From the NCBI GenBank assembly GCA_013397795.1, contig VZTJ01004095.1:390499-454498 (forward strand): a stretch of DNA of 64,000 bases, written 5' to 3'. Source of the DNA: Orthonyx spaldingii (taxonomy: Eukaryota; Chordata; Aves; Passeriformes; Orthonychidae). The translations under genes were made by a program, and so were the position numbers. Position 1 is the first letter of the stretch, and the number at the start of each line of letters is the position of its first letter. Under the pieces are notes generated by a model. That model did no database searches, was not told where the DNA came from, and saw nothing but the letters and a program-made list of their open reading frames with translations. This document shows positions 36,001 through 48,000 of this stretch, piece by piece.

Positions 36001-39000
36001 GCCACCTGGACTGTTGGATTAATGGAGTGGTGTCGGGAATTTTGTGGGAATGGGCTACTGCTGTTCTTAGGAAGGAACGCGTGATTTGATGCGCATTTTT
36101 GACTTACATGTATGTGGAGAATAGGGGAAATTCTGGTTAAATACTTTCTTATGTTCATATAGCATTTAGCAGTAGGTCAGAAATACCAGTCTGAAATAGC
36201 CCTGTGCATATATTGCTTCAGTATATCGTTTTTCATCCAGAAGTCAAAGTTTCACAGGCAAAGATCCTTTAATCCATTGCTAGAAGAGAATACAGTGCAT
36301 TTTTTAAGCTTTTATTTTAAGCAATTTCCATCAGATTTTTCTGGGTGTTGGCTGGCAGTAATCAGGTCTTTTTAATTCTTTTTATTCTCAAACAATACAT
36401 TGGTACATTCAGGAAACTTGGAGCAATTTTCTGGTGCTGTTTTCCCCAGGCTGAAGAAATCTAACCAGCAGGTTTTTTCCAAAGCCTATAAAGTATCCCA
36501 GGGGTTTGTGTCTTCTGTCACTGCTGGTGTTTTGTGCGTGCAGATCATCTGTGGTGACTTAACTCAGATCTGGAAAGGGAGGGACAAGGAGAAAAACCAA
36601 GGGTTCCTGTTGCTTCCGTTCGGAGATGACTGTACGTTAACTTTGGATTTCCTGACCCAGCTTGGGAATCTGCTGCTGACATCAGCCGTGAGAATAACCC
36701 ATCGTCAGCAGGGATGGAGCCTGTCCTCAGTAGATCTTTCTAGGAGATAATCTTCACTCGGAGATTATTCTGACAGGGTGTTGAGTCGAACTGAGCCAGG
36801 CAGAGTTCCTGATTTCAAGTTAATTTTGGCAGGGAAAAAGTGATCGTTCTGCATATTTCCTGTAAAAAAAAAAAAAAATTCTGGATTCTTCACCAGTTTT
36901 GGTGAAACAGTTTTTGAAAGGAGCTGTAAAAAAAAATTTTAAAGTCTTAATTTTTTACTTTTTTCACAGCTGAAATTTGGCATGAAAAGTGCAAAGGTTT
37001 TAAACTGGTTTTAGGTGGCTTTGTTTTTAACTTTCTCCAGCAATCAAAGGTTAGAATCATAGAATGGCAAAATCATGGGATGATTTGGGTTGGAAGGGAC
37101 GTTAAAGCTCATCTATTCCACCCCCTGCCATGGGCAGGGACACCTTCCACTATCCCAGGTTGTTCTAAGCCCCTCCCAGCCTGACCTCGGACACTTCCAG
37201 GGACTGGACAGTCACAGCTTCTTTGGACAGCAACGGTTTGGTTTTGTTTTGCTTTTTTAAACCCACATTGGCAGCTCAGCGCCTGCAGCACGTTAAAGCT
37301 TCCCTCTGCTTTATCCTGCACGACGGCCGCCGTGTTTCCAGCCATGTTTCCAGCCGTGTTTCCTGCTTTGTTTCCAGCTTTGTTTCCCGCCTGCCGCTCG
37401 CGGGGAGTCCCCAGCCTGCAGCTGACTCACCGCTCTCAAATCAATGGGCAGAAATGACAATTGTGCCACATTTTAAAATTGCAAGAGGGTGGAGGGCAGG
37501 TTGTGAGATCCCTTGATTCAGCGCCGCTGCCATTGACGGGAAGCAGCGGGTCTGCCGTTCCATCGACGGGCTTGGAGTCTCTCTTTTATCTCCTTTTTGT
37601 GGGAACAAAGGACAGCTGGCTTTGTGTTCTTCGCTCAGTGCTTTCATTTCTCACACGTAAACCCAGCGTAACTTCATTGCCACTAGACCTGCAAACTGTA
37701 ATTGCCTGAAAATGAGAAATTCCTCTAGAAATGAGGAGTGGTTCGTGGGATAGCAGGATTTGAAATGTCATCTTTGCATTTAGAACTGAGCAAAGGGAAA
37801 TTCTGTGTGTTAAATGAACTGCAACGTACTGAGACCAGGAATGGGGCTCCATCATTCTTGTGGGTCCCTTCCAGCTCAGGATATTCTGTGATTCTGTGAA
37901 ACCAGACGTATTTGGGTCCAAATCCCATTACTGGATTCTTTCATGTTGAGTCTTTGGGAATCAGGCCATGTGGATAAAATTTAGGTTGGATTATGAATAG
38001 ATTTAATCCTGATTAATGGAAAATAGATGCATAGATAAATACTGTAAGTTATTAATAGATTTTATCATGATTGATGAAAAATGGATACATAAATAGTGTA
38101 AGAACACACATCCTTGTATATTCATAGGTAATTATGGAATGCCGATAGGTGTTTTAAAACAGCTTGTAAACTACACCTGTGGGAAAGCGCATGTGTAAGA
38201 GAAGGATTTCATGACCATCCCTTGTTTAACTAAGAACAATCTCTCTTACTGCTCCATTTTTCCATCTGATTTTACCAACAGTAAAATGCGAAAATCATTT
38301 TTCTTCAGTGCTGTGACATCATAGAGTGAAACTGATTTTAGAAGTATCTGTGCTGGACAAAAGAGTATCTGAAATCCTGGTGAAATACTCAGATTCTTCC
38401 CCAGTGATGCCACGTTCCTGGGAGAAGTGCAGAGCACGCGGAGGCTCCGGGGCCGGGATGTCGGAGGAGCCGTTCCCAGCTCCCTCCCGGCGCCGCGCGT
38501 GTGTTGTGACAGCTCAGGAGATTAGTTCTTCGGCGTGCTGGCATTCTGCTCCGCTGACTTTACAGGGATGTGGAAGAGCAGGTTTTCCCGTGTTGGGAAA
38601 AGGCTTTGTGCCAGAGCACGCTCTGCTTCTGGAAAATATCATCCTGGGTTTAATGCCGGTAGCGGAATCCCAAAATGAAGTTACAAAGCTATTTTTGCAC
38701 CATTTTTGCCCTGCCCTGAAACCTATTGATACTTGGAATACTTTTAAGGAGGAGATCATCAGAGCTGTCATTTTATCCTACAATATTCCCATGTTAAACT
38801 TTCCCTAGCTCATTCTAAAAGTTTTATGAACCCACTTTTGCCAGAAGAATATTTAATAACTTATTTTCTGTGTTGGCAACGGGCGGTTGTTTTCAAAATT
38901 ACTCACAGGGAAAAGCAAAGCCATATTCTCATTTTAATATTCTGGGAACTTGTCCTTGAGCAGCTTTCAGGCTTCAGATCTGTGTATTTTTAAAGCTGAA

Positions 39001-42000
39001 AAAGAGTTGTGTTTTGCTGCTCGAGACTCCACATAATTCCCTGTCAGATGCTTTATTTTGATTGTGCTGTGAGCTATAACTGGGTGACACAGCAGCTATA
39101 ATTAACTCTTCCATCATTCTTCCATTCACAGAACATCAAACCTTTGACTTACTTTTGAATTATTATATCCATGTTTCTTCAATTGGAAAAGTGACGGGGA
39201 TTTCCCTAAAGAAAGGGGGGATTGTTCTTGGAATAATTTTTTTTTCTTGTCTAAAAATAGTCAGGAAATAATGACTTCTTTTTTTCTGGAATGTCTCAGA
39301 AAGTCTTGCTTTGCTAAGGGACACATATCCGTAAAACTCCCTGGGGAAGTGGAAGTTACCAGCATGATCCTTGTTTCCCAAAGTTGCACAGAATTCAGGC
39401 TCCTTTGTAGAATTTATCACCCTGTTACACTGCTGTGTCATCACTTGGATATCTAACAGTGTTATCCTGAGATAATATTTTTTCTCTAGTGGAATGCTGT
39501 GATTTTAACAGTATGTTCCATATTTTTAACATCCTCATAAAAAAAACCCCGAACTGTAAAAATAGCCTGTCCCCGTTCTAAAGCACTGCTCAAATCAATT
39601 CAACGCTGCCCTTGCTTGAGAGATACAATCTCAGCACACTGGAATTCTAAAGGCTTTGGGAGTAGGGAGTTGGTCGCCAGCATCAAGATGTGAGAAGGGA
39701 GAGTAAAAATGTGCACAGGGCAGAGGGTTCTACAGCCCTAAAATCCTATTTTAGCCTTCCCCAGGGGCTGCTGAACCACATGGAGCTGCCATCAGCTTGG
39801 GAATTATTTTCAGTTTCTCCCCACACACATTCTCTGCCCTGTATTTGTGTGTTTAAAGAAGTTTCTCTATTATTTACTGGTAGAGGCGATGGCTGGTGTT
39901 ACCCCTGGAGAACACTGAGGGCATGTTCATGTGGGGTTGGTTGGGTTTGTCCTTTTCCCAAAATACTGTAGAGAAGAACTTCAGTTCGGTGAGGATTTGA
40001 GGTGATTTAGTGGAAAAGCAGAAAGTGGAGGGAATGGGATAAAGATGAGGAGGAAATGCTGCACTCTTCACTTTCAGTGATTAAATAGTTCATTAATGAA
40101 GAGGGCACAAAAGGAGGGTGCACAGGTGAGACAGAAATAAAGGCAGTTTACCAATTTAACAGCAAAATGAGGCTGTGAAGGGACATCTTGATGGTGGGAG
40201 ATTCGTTGCTGGGAAACACAAGGGACTGTAGCTGGGAAGGGAAATGTTATTTATTATCCATGAAGTGAGAGGTTGGGTAGTGCAGGGCAGCTGCCCTTGG
40301 GAGGAGCAGGGCAGGAGGAAGGGCTCAGTTTTTCACTCCATTCCTGGCATGGCTTTATTTTCACTCCTCTCCCAAAGTGATGCTGAACTTCCTCCTCCGG
40401 GGCCAGAGGAGTAGGAGGAGAATGTGTGGGAAAGGCGCCAACGTGTGAAGTGGCTCCATGGGATGGGAGGGTTGTAATGAGAGGGTGAGACCAGCAGCAG
40501 AGTTTCTCATGTTTATTATTACTTCTGCATTTTTGACCTTTTTTGTTGTGTTTTATTTTGGTCTGGCCTGTTTTTATATCCCGCTTGGATTGTTTGTAAG
40601 TATTTAGGGACAGAGATTGTCTTCCCTTCTGCACCTCCAAATATAATGGGGATAGAGCCCAAGGGCTTTTGGGAATGTGCCACAGTGCTCGTTACACCAA
40701 GATGTTCAGAAAGAAAATCAGGTTTTTTGTACGTCTGAAGAAAAACACCCACAAAAAAGTAGTAGAAGAGCTCACAAAATCAAATCTTGGAAATTATTAG
40801 AAGCCTGAAATGGTTTCCCTGAGAAAAGAAATGGAAAAGTTAAGTGGTTTAATGGTAAGAAGGTATGAAATATTTAAGATAAGAAGAAGATAAACTTGCG
40901 TATCGTTTTTCTAATACAATGTGGAGAGGAGCATAAAAATTCAATCAAGCAGCAAATTTCAGACTGACAGGGTTATTTTAGTACGTGGCACATCTCCCCC
41001 CCTGCAGCCTCCGAGTTAAAATTCCAGCAGAATTTTTTCGAAGGCTGCTCATGTAATGGAGAACGAGAGTCTCCGGGGTTATGTCAGACAAAATTATTTT
41101 TAGCGCTGTTCTGAGCCCTCGTGCCTCGGGGAAGAAATGAGCCACTGAAGCAGGATGACGTGTCCCCACTGGGCAAGCTTTAATAACATTATATTCTCTG
41201 ATTTCTGCCTCTCCTCGAAGCATCGAACGATCCCGAGTCTGTGGATTAGATTGAACCCCTCTGTCATCTAATATGCAAATCCTCGTCCGTTGTAATTATT
41301 GTTTATAAAAGGCATTCTTGGGTCTGAATTCTTCGTATCCTGAAGTTGGAGGTTGAGGCTGAGCCTGGAAACAGTGTTTGCTTGTTCATAGAGAATTCCA
41401 GGATGGTTTGGGCTGGAAGGGATCTTAAAGATCATCTTGTTCCAACTGGTGCCATGGGCTGGGACAGGGACATGGACATCCCCATCTATCCAGGTTATTC
41501 CCAAACAGCCGAACAAAACACTTGCCATGATTTTCACACATGGTCTCTGAGTGTAGATCTTTTCAGGAAAGATGCCTGAGAGCACAGTAATATTTCTCTT
41601 CTGTACGTGAGGGTGCTGGTAGGGATTTTGAGGCTTTGTCAGACCTGTGCATCTTCCGTGTATCTTTCCAGTCTTCCCACACAGCTCCTAAGCTGGTCCA
41701 ACATTGCATTACACTTAATTAAATCTCCACCATTGTCAGGGTGTGTAACAGAGATCGATCTTGCTGACATTTTACCCGTATTCCACTTCCCTGCCTGTCT
41801 CTTCTGAGGGCTGTGGAGGGGAATATTTGTGGGAAGACTCTTAAATTCCTGTGAATAACTGGGCTGCAGCATGGAAACAGAATCAGGCACAAAAGGGAGG
41901 AAGGCCTGTAGACAAGCAGAAACTCTGGTATTTTGCTTTTTTAATAAAATAACCATTTCCTGGGTGACTTTGCTCCATGCACTCACCTGCCCTTCCCTCG

Positions 42001-45000
42001 GTGCCGTTCCCAGCAGTGACTCCAGCAGCAGCTCGAGCGACGAGTCCCCGGCGCGCTCGGTGCAGTCGACGGCCGTCCCCGCGCCCGCGTCCCAGCTGCT
42101 CCCATCGCTGGAGAAGGATGAGCCCCGGAAGAGTTTTGGGATCAAGGTTCAAAATCTTCCTGTGCGCTCAACAGGTAAATTCACTCGGGAAAGGGGAATA
42201 GGGGAGGAAAGGGATGGGACCGGCTGAATAACCTGTGCTGAGTCTTTGACACACGGCAGCCACGTGCTGCCTCCAAGGATGGGATTCTCTCCCTGCTTCT
42301 GCCTCAGTTCTTGTGTGACAGTGGGAAAATTGCTTAATTAGTGACCATCTGTGAGAAACGCTGCTGGTCCCAGCTCCAAGTGTTGGGCATTTCCAGCTCC
42401 TGGAACTGGTGCTTCCAAACAATAATGTGGGCTTTCCCAGGGAAAAAACTGACACATCTCCATTTTTTAACTTAAAACTTTGGTTGTTTAATCTCACCTC
42501 TCACCCTTCAATTTCTTTTTTAATCCAAAAAGTTCAGGGTTTTCTGTTGCAGTTTGAGTGCTTTAAAACACCTCTGAGCATATTTGTAAAGGCGATGGAT
42601 ATTGCGTGGAAAATAACCCAGGAAACCACGTGCTGAGGAGCACCCATGACTGCTCCTTGTTCCCTGTGCTGAGCACAGGAGAATCCCACAGGAAAAAACA
42701 GCATGGGATCAGTTGTGAAACAGTTTTAACAGAATTCATGGATGCAAAAGCACTGGCTGAGCTAAAATATTATCTGTTAATCTTGTGAGCAGAGTGCCTC
42801 ACGTGTTAGTATCTTCCCGTAGATTTAATTCCTGTCATATTCCTTGAAAGGACACGATGCTGAGGTCAATATCCCACGAACCCCAGACAGATTGTGTGGG
42901 CCTGAGTCAGATTCTGCAGAATTATATGGTTATATTTCTGAACTGACTGAACTGAACGCTGGTTATATTTCTGAACTGACTGAACTGAACGCTGTATGAC
43001 TCCAGCCTCCATTCCAGACACCTCATCCCAGCTGTGTGCAGTATCCCAGTGGGATTTTAATCAAGTATCCCTGTTTATTTCTTCATCACCTGGAACTGGG
43101 TGTCTCTTAGAAGTGATAACCATCCACCATCAGCTTTAGCCATGTAAAACATTGTGTGTGTAGTTTCTTGGGTTTAAAAATCCAGGCAAAGAGAAAGATC
43201 AGCCAGAAATTTTGGACACTGGCGAAACTAACATCCCAAATTAAAAAGGGCATTCGTGTGAGCACCAAGTTAAATGGGATGAAGTCACATTTCAGAAAGA
43301 TAGTGTTCTTCATGTCTGTTATGGTGCTACTGAGTTGGTAAAAGTTACGTTTCTGTAGTACTGACGTTTGTCTGTTGGTTTAGATACAAGCCTTAAAGAT
43401 GGACTTTTCCACGAATTCAAGAAGTACGGGAAGGTGACGTCGGTGCAGATCCACGGCGCGTCCGAGGAGCGGTATGGCCTGGTGTTCTTCCGGCAGCAGG
43501 AGGACCAGGAGAAAGCACTCAACGCCTCCAAAGGAAAGCTTTTCTTTGGCATGCAGATTGAAGTCACAGCCTGGATAGGACCAGGTAAGGTCCATGCCCT
43601 TCTCCCACGGGACCGCTCCGGGTGCGTTCAGGAGCTGTTGTAAAGAGGCAGAATAGAAGTAGGAAACATATTTTAAAGAAACTGGAAAAAATGCCACAGT
43701 GAATTCCAGAGCAAAAAGAGTGGATGCTCGTGGATTAAACAGCGAGAGAGTTCCAGTCTTAAGCCTCAGAGAAGGGAAGCTGCCATCCTCCCAAAGAGTG
43801 GGATCTGCTGGAAGGAACGATCTCATCTGCTGTGTCTCAGTGGAGCAGCTGCCAGTGGGTGGTGTGAGCACAGCACTGAGTCCTCCCAGCCTCGTTTTGT
43901 CTCCTTTTAATTAAAACAACCAACGAGTGCTGCGTTTTGAGGCAGTGGCAGCACAGCCCACGTGACCGACCAGTGAGAGCTGCAGCCCTGAGCACGTGGT
44001 TGACGTTCTCAGACTGCACTTCAATGGCTTCTTTAAAAATTGATTCCTGAAAACAAACTCCTGCCACGTGCTCTTCCCCAAGTGCAGGGAAGCCCTACTG
44101 GAGTTTGTGCGCTCAAGCATTGATACTTGTTAAATTTCCAGAGAAGCAGTTGAATGGTGCAGCTCCCTTTTACCTGAGGATGCTCAGATTCCTCAGTGGA
44201 ATATAAAGATTTCAAATCCCACATAAAAAACAAGTCATGGGTGCAGTACTGGGTGTTTTTCTCAAAGACAGTGGTTACTCTCATTCAGATCAAAAAGAAG
44301 ACCTGAATAAACCAACATGAACCAAATCTCCAGTCATGACAGATTTCCTGCTCTCTTGTACCCTAGAAACTGAAAGTGAGAATGAATTTCGTCCTTTGGA
44401 TGAAAGGATAGATGAGTTTCACCCAAAAGCAACGAGAACTCTGTTCATTGGTAACCTGGAGAAAACAACCACCTACCACGACCTTCGCAACATCTTCCAG
44501 CGCTTCGGGGGAATAGTGGTATGTGAATTGTGTCCTGACTGGGGTGGCACTGCCCCTCTTCCTGTACAGACCTATGAAATGCTGTGAGTGGTGCTAAACC
44601 TGTCAATGACAGATAATTCAGTCTTTCTGTAATAATCTGAGTCATTCTTCTTACTGGAATATACCTGAAAGCTTTTCTTTGTATTCAGAGTTCAGCATAT
44701 AAATGTTGAGGGGTAACTTAGTAGGCAGAACAGTCCTAGGAGTGTTTACAACAAATGTCTCTCCTGCTGTTTTCTCCTGGTAATTCTCTCCTAGTAGCTC
44801 CAAAGCTGACTGGGTAGTTGGGACGGAAATGTGCAAGGTGATGTTTTCATGTTGATTCCAGCTGTGTGAATCTGAGTTTTCTGTTGATTCCTGGAACAAA
44901 GGATTTGGTCGGTGTGTGTGGAAGCAGCCCCGGTGCCCAGGCAGAGGGGATTGGAGCAGATGGATCAGTGATAGCACATGGGGGTTTGGGTTCTCAGCTG

Positions 45001-48000
45001 AGGGGGAGTATCCAGATTAGGTAGAGCAGCCCTCTCTCCTCTGCTCCTGACTTTCTATCAATTCACATAAACATTATATTTAAGGAAAATTTCCATGAAA
45101 GTGGTGCAACTATCCAATTTAATTAATTTTCACAACGGCATGGAGTGACAAGACAAGCCTTAAGCTGAAGGAGGACAGAGTTAGATGGGATATTGGGAAG
45201 GAATTGCTCTCTGTGAGAGGGTGGGGAAGCCCTGGCACAGGGTGCCCAGAGAAGCTGTGGCTGCCCCATCCCTGGCAGTGCCCAAGGCCAGGTTGAACGG
45301 GGCTTGGAGCAACCTGGGACAGTGGAAGGTGTCCCTGCCCATGGCAGGGGTGGGACTGGATGAGCTTTAAGGATGCTTCCAACTCAAACCATTCTGGGAT
45401 TCATTCTGTGATTGCTGTTGAGTCTGGACTTCACATGGTTCATGTTCTCCTTGTCAGCTGTGGGTGCTTGTGAAGTTCTGTGCCTCCTTCATGCTGCTCT
45501 GACATGTTTTTGTTGTTGCTGAGGAATCAGTCACACACACCAGGAACCCCATCCCTGCTACCCCCTAAAAGAAGGGGAAGTTGCTTCCATGTACAATGTG
45601 GACAAATATAAAATCCTCATTTTGTGATGTCTGGCAGCCCTTGTGTATCCAGCCTCTGCTGTATCCTTGACATCAGTACTGATTTATGAATTCGTGCCAT
45701 GTCTGTGGCTTGAACCCTTTTCCAGTGTTAGAGCAGCAGAACTCCCCTGATAAAGATGCTTATCAGTGGTAGTGTAAATTGGCTTTTGTGTGCTGTGGTG
45801 CTCCCTGTCAGCATTATTAATGGCTCAGAATTGGGAGGCAGCGCTGCCTCGCCATTTCCAGGAAAACTTGCAAGCTCAGGTGCAGAAGGGACCAGCTTTA
45901 TAACCTTTCTGAGGGGTAATGAGCACAATAATGATATTTTATTTGCTTGTCACAAGGAATTGCTTGCCCAGGGTGAGTGGTCAAGTATAATTTGCCGTGG
46001 TTGCTGTTGTGCTACTTCAGACACTTGGAAGTGCAGTTTCCTATTAATATTCCACTTAAATCATTAGGCCAGGGCTGTAGGAGTCTTAATAGTTGTGTAA
46101 ATCTCCCTGTTTACTTCTGTTTTCCCAGATAAAGAGCTCTTGGGTGAGACCGTATCAAACTGCTGCCTTGTCCCTAAATTTATTAACCATGAAATTAGCC
46201 TGTCCTGGGTGTTGGAACATTTGTGCTCAGATCCATGTGTGGCTCACAAAGGCAGCTCCTGCCATTCCAACAAATAAAGCCAAGCCTTCCATCTCCTATT
46301 TTCAGCTCAGAATGAATCATAATATCATGAGTTTGTTCAGAGGCTTTGGGTGCATTTCCAATGCTAGTGCTGAGCTTGTTTGTTAACCAAATGTCAGCTC
46401 CTGGCTTGCTGGGTTTTTTTAAACCTATTAAAATCATCCTTTATTTGGCTTTGTGAGCCTCTGGCTGTACTTGTGAATGGGCCCGTGGTGGCTTGGTTTT
46501 AAAGAGCAACAGCAACAGAAGTTGAGGATCTTTTTTTTCCTTTGCGATGAGCCAGACTGGTTCAAGAGATGAGTCCAGCATCACTCTGTGTTTATAGGAA
46601 CAGGATGGATCATGTTTATTTAGAGAAGAAACCCTGCTTGACTCAGAGATGAGGATCAGAGCAGGTTGTTTTGTCTTGAGCCTTTGTGAGTGAAAATTAA
46701 TCTGTATTTCTTTGATCCTGAATTGTCTCTTCTTGATATAGTATTAACGGCCTAAAGCTGGTATTTGTTGATCAGGTCAGGCTTAGTTCTGTGGGCTTGG
46801 ATTTTAAATCTGCATAATGAAGAGCTTTCCCTGCTCAGTAAGGATTTGGTTTTGAGATGCAGCAGAACAGCAAAGTTTTAACTGTCTACTATTGTTTAAA
46901 TCCTCTCTCTGAAGAAAATATTAATTAAAGAGCTTGCTGTGCCACGTGTTCCTGAAAACAAGTCCTCTTAGATGGGATTGACTGCTGACTGTGGGTTGTT
47001 GTGTTTTGTGCTTGTCCCCAGGACATCGACATTAAGAAGGTGAACGGTGTCCCTCAGTACGCGTTCCTGCAGTACTGCGACATCGCCAGCGTGTGCAAAG
47101 CCATTAAGAAGATGGATGGGGAATATCTTGGAAATAACCGGCTCAAGGTAAAGAAATCCTCCCCTGGACTGTATCCTTCTTGTTCCTTCCATTGCCGCAT
47201 CGTGGGAGGTTTCGCAGCAGGGTAGTTTATGGAAGGAAGATAGTTTTTCATGTGAGATCATATCAGAGCATGATAGTTTCAAGGACCACCTAATTGGTAT
47301 TAATCAGCATTTTTGTTGGCTCTGTCCACACGGAACCCTGAGATTGAGCACTCAGGGACTGACATTCCCTGGCCTAGAAGGGCCACGTCCAGCAGGGCTG
47401 TGCTGGGAATCCATCCCACTTCCCATGGCAAATGGGGCTATCAGGCCCCACAGCTGTCAACTTGTCACTTCTCAGACATTCAAACTGTAGAAGAACCCAA
47501 TGTTGTCAAACACTGTATTTGTTTAAACAAGCAGAATTATTTTCATTAATTGCTGTTTGATTTTTGTCTTGCACCTGCACCGGATGCTAATTTTAGAAAA
47601 TCCATACAAACAACAGCTTTCTCCAAATAAGTCTTTCATTAGGCAGGCTCTGTTCAGTGAGTTTAACCCTTGTGCACTGTACTGATAGAAGTTTTGCCCT
47701 TCTGTGTCCAGCTGGGTTTTGGGAAGAGCATGCCTACAAACTGCGTGTGGTTAGATGGGCTTTCCACAAACGTTACGGATCAGTATCTGACCCGACATTT
47801 CTGCCGATACGGGCCTGTGGTGAAGGTAGGTGGGAGGCTTTGGCATGTGCTTCCAAGTTGTTACTGTCTTCCTTTCTTCCCATCCTGTCCTTTCAACCCC
47901 CACTGTCCAGGACTTTGTAGCTCAGGTAGAAAACATTCTCTCTGGGGTGGAATTTGGCTGACAGGACTCTGTCAACGTAGACAGCAACCAAAAATAAGTA

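Larger units (their letters stand above)
21831..42013 (+). other. SPEN: SPEN intron 3 (20.2 kb)
   Basis: This is the longest complete intron in the window. It carries CR1 fragments (22735, 33455, 35890, 37053, 37838 and 41385), the (TTTTA)n microsatellite (25138), tandem duplications (25548 and 37991), a CpG-rich patch (27130-27570) and a 12-bp minisatellite (37332). Stretches between these are unique AT-moderate sequence in which I see no gene. Confidence 0.85.
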
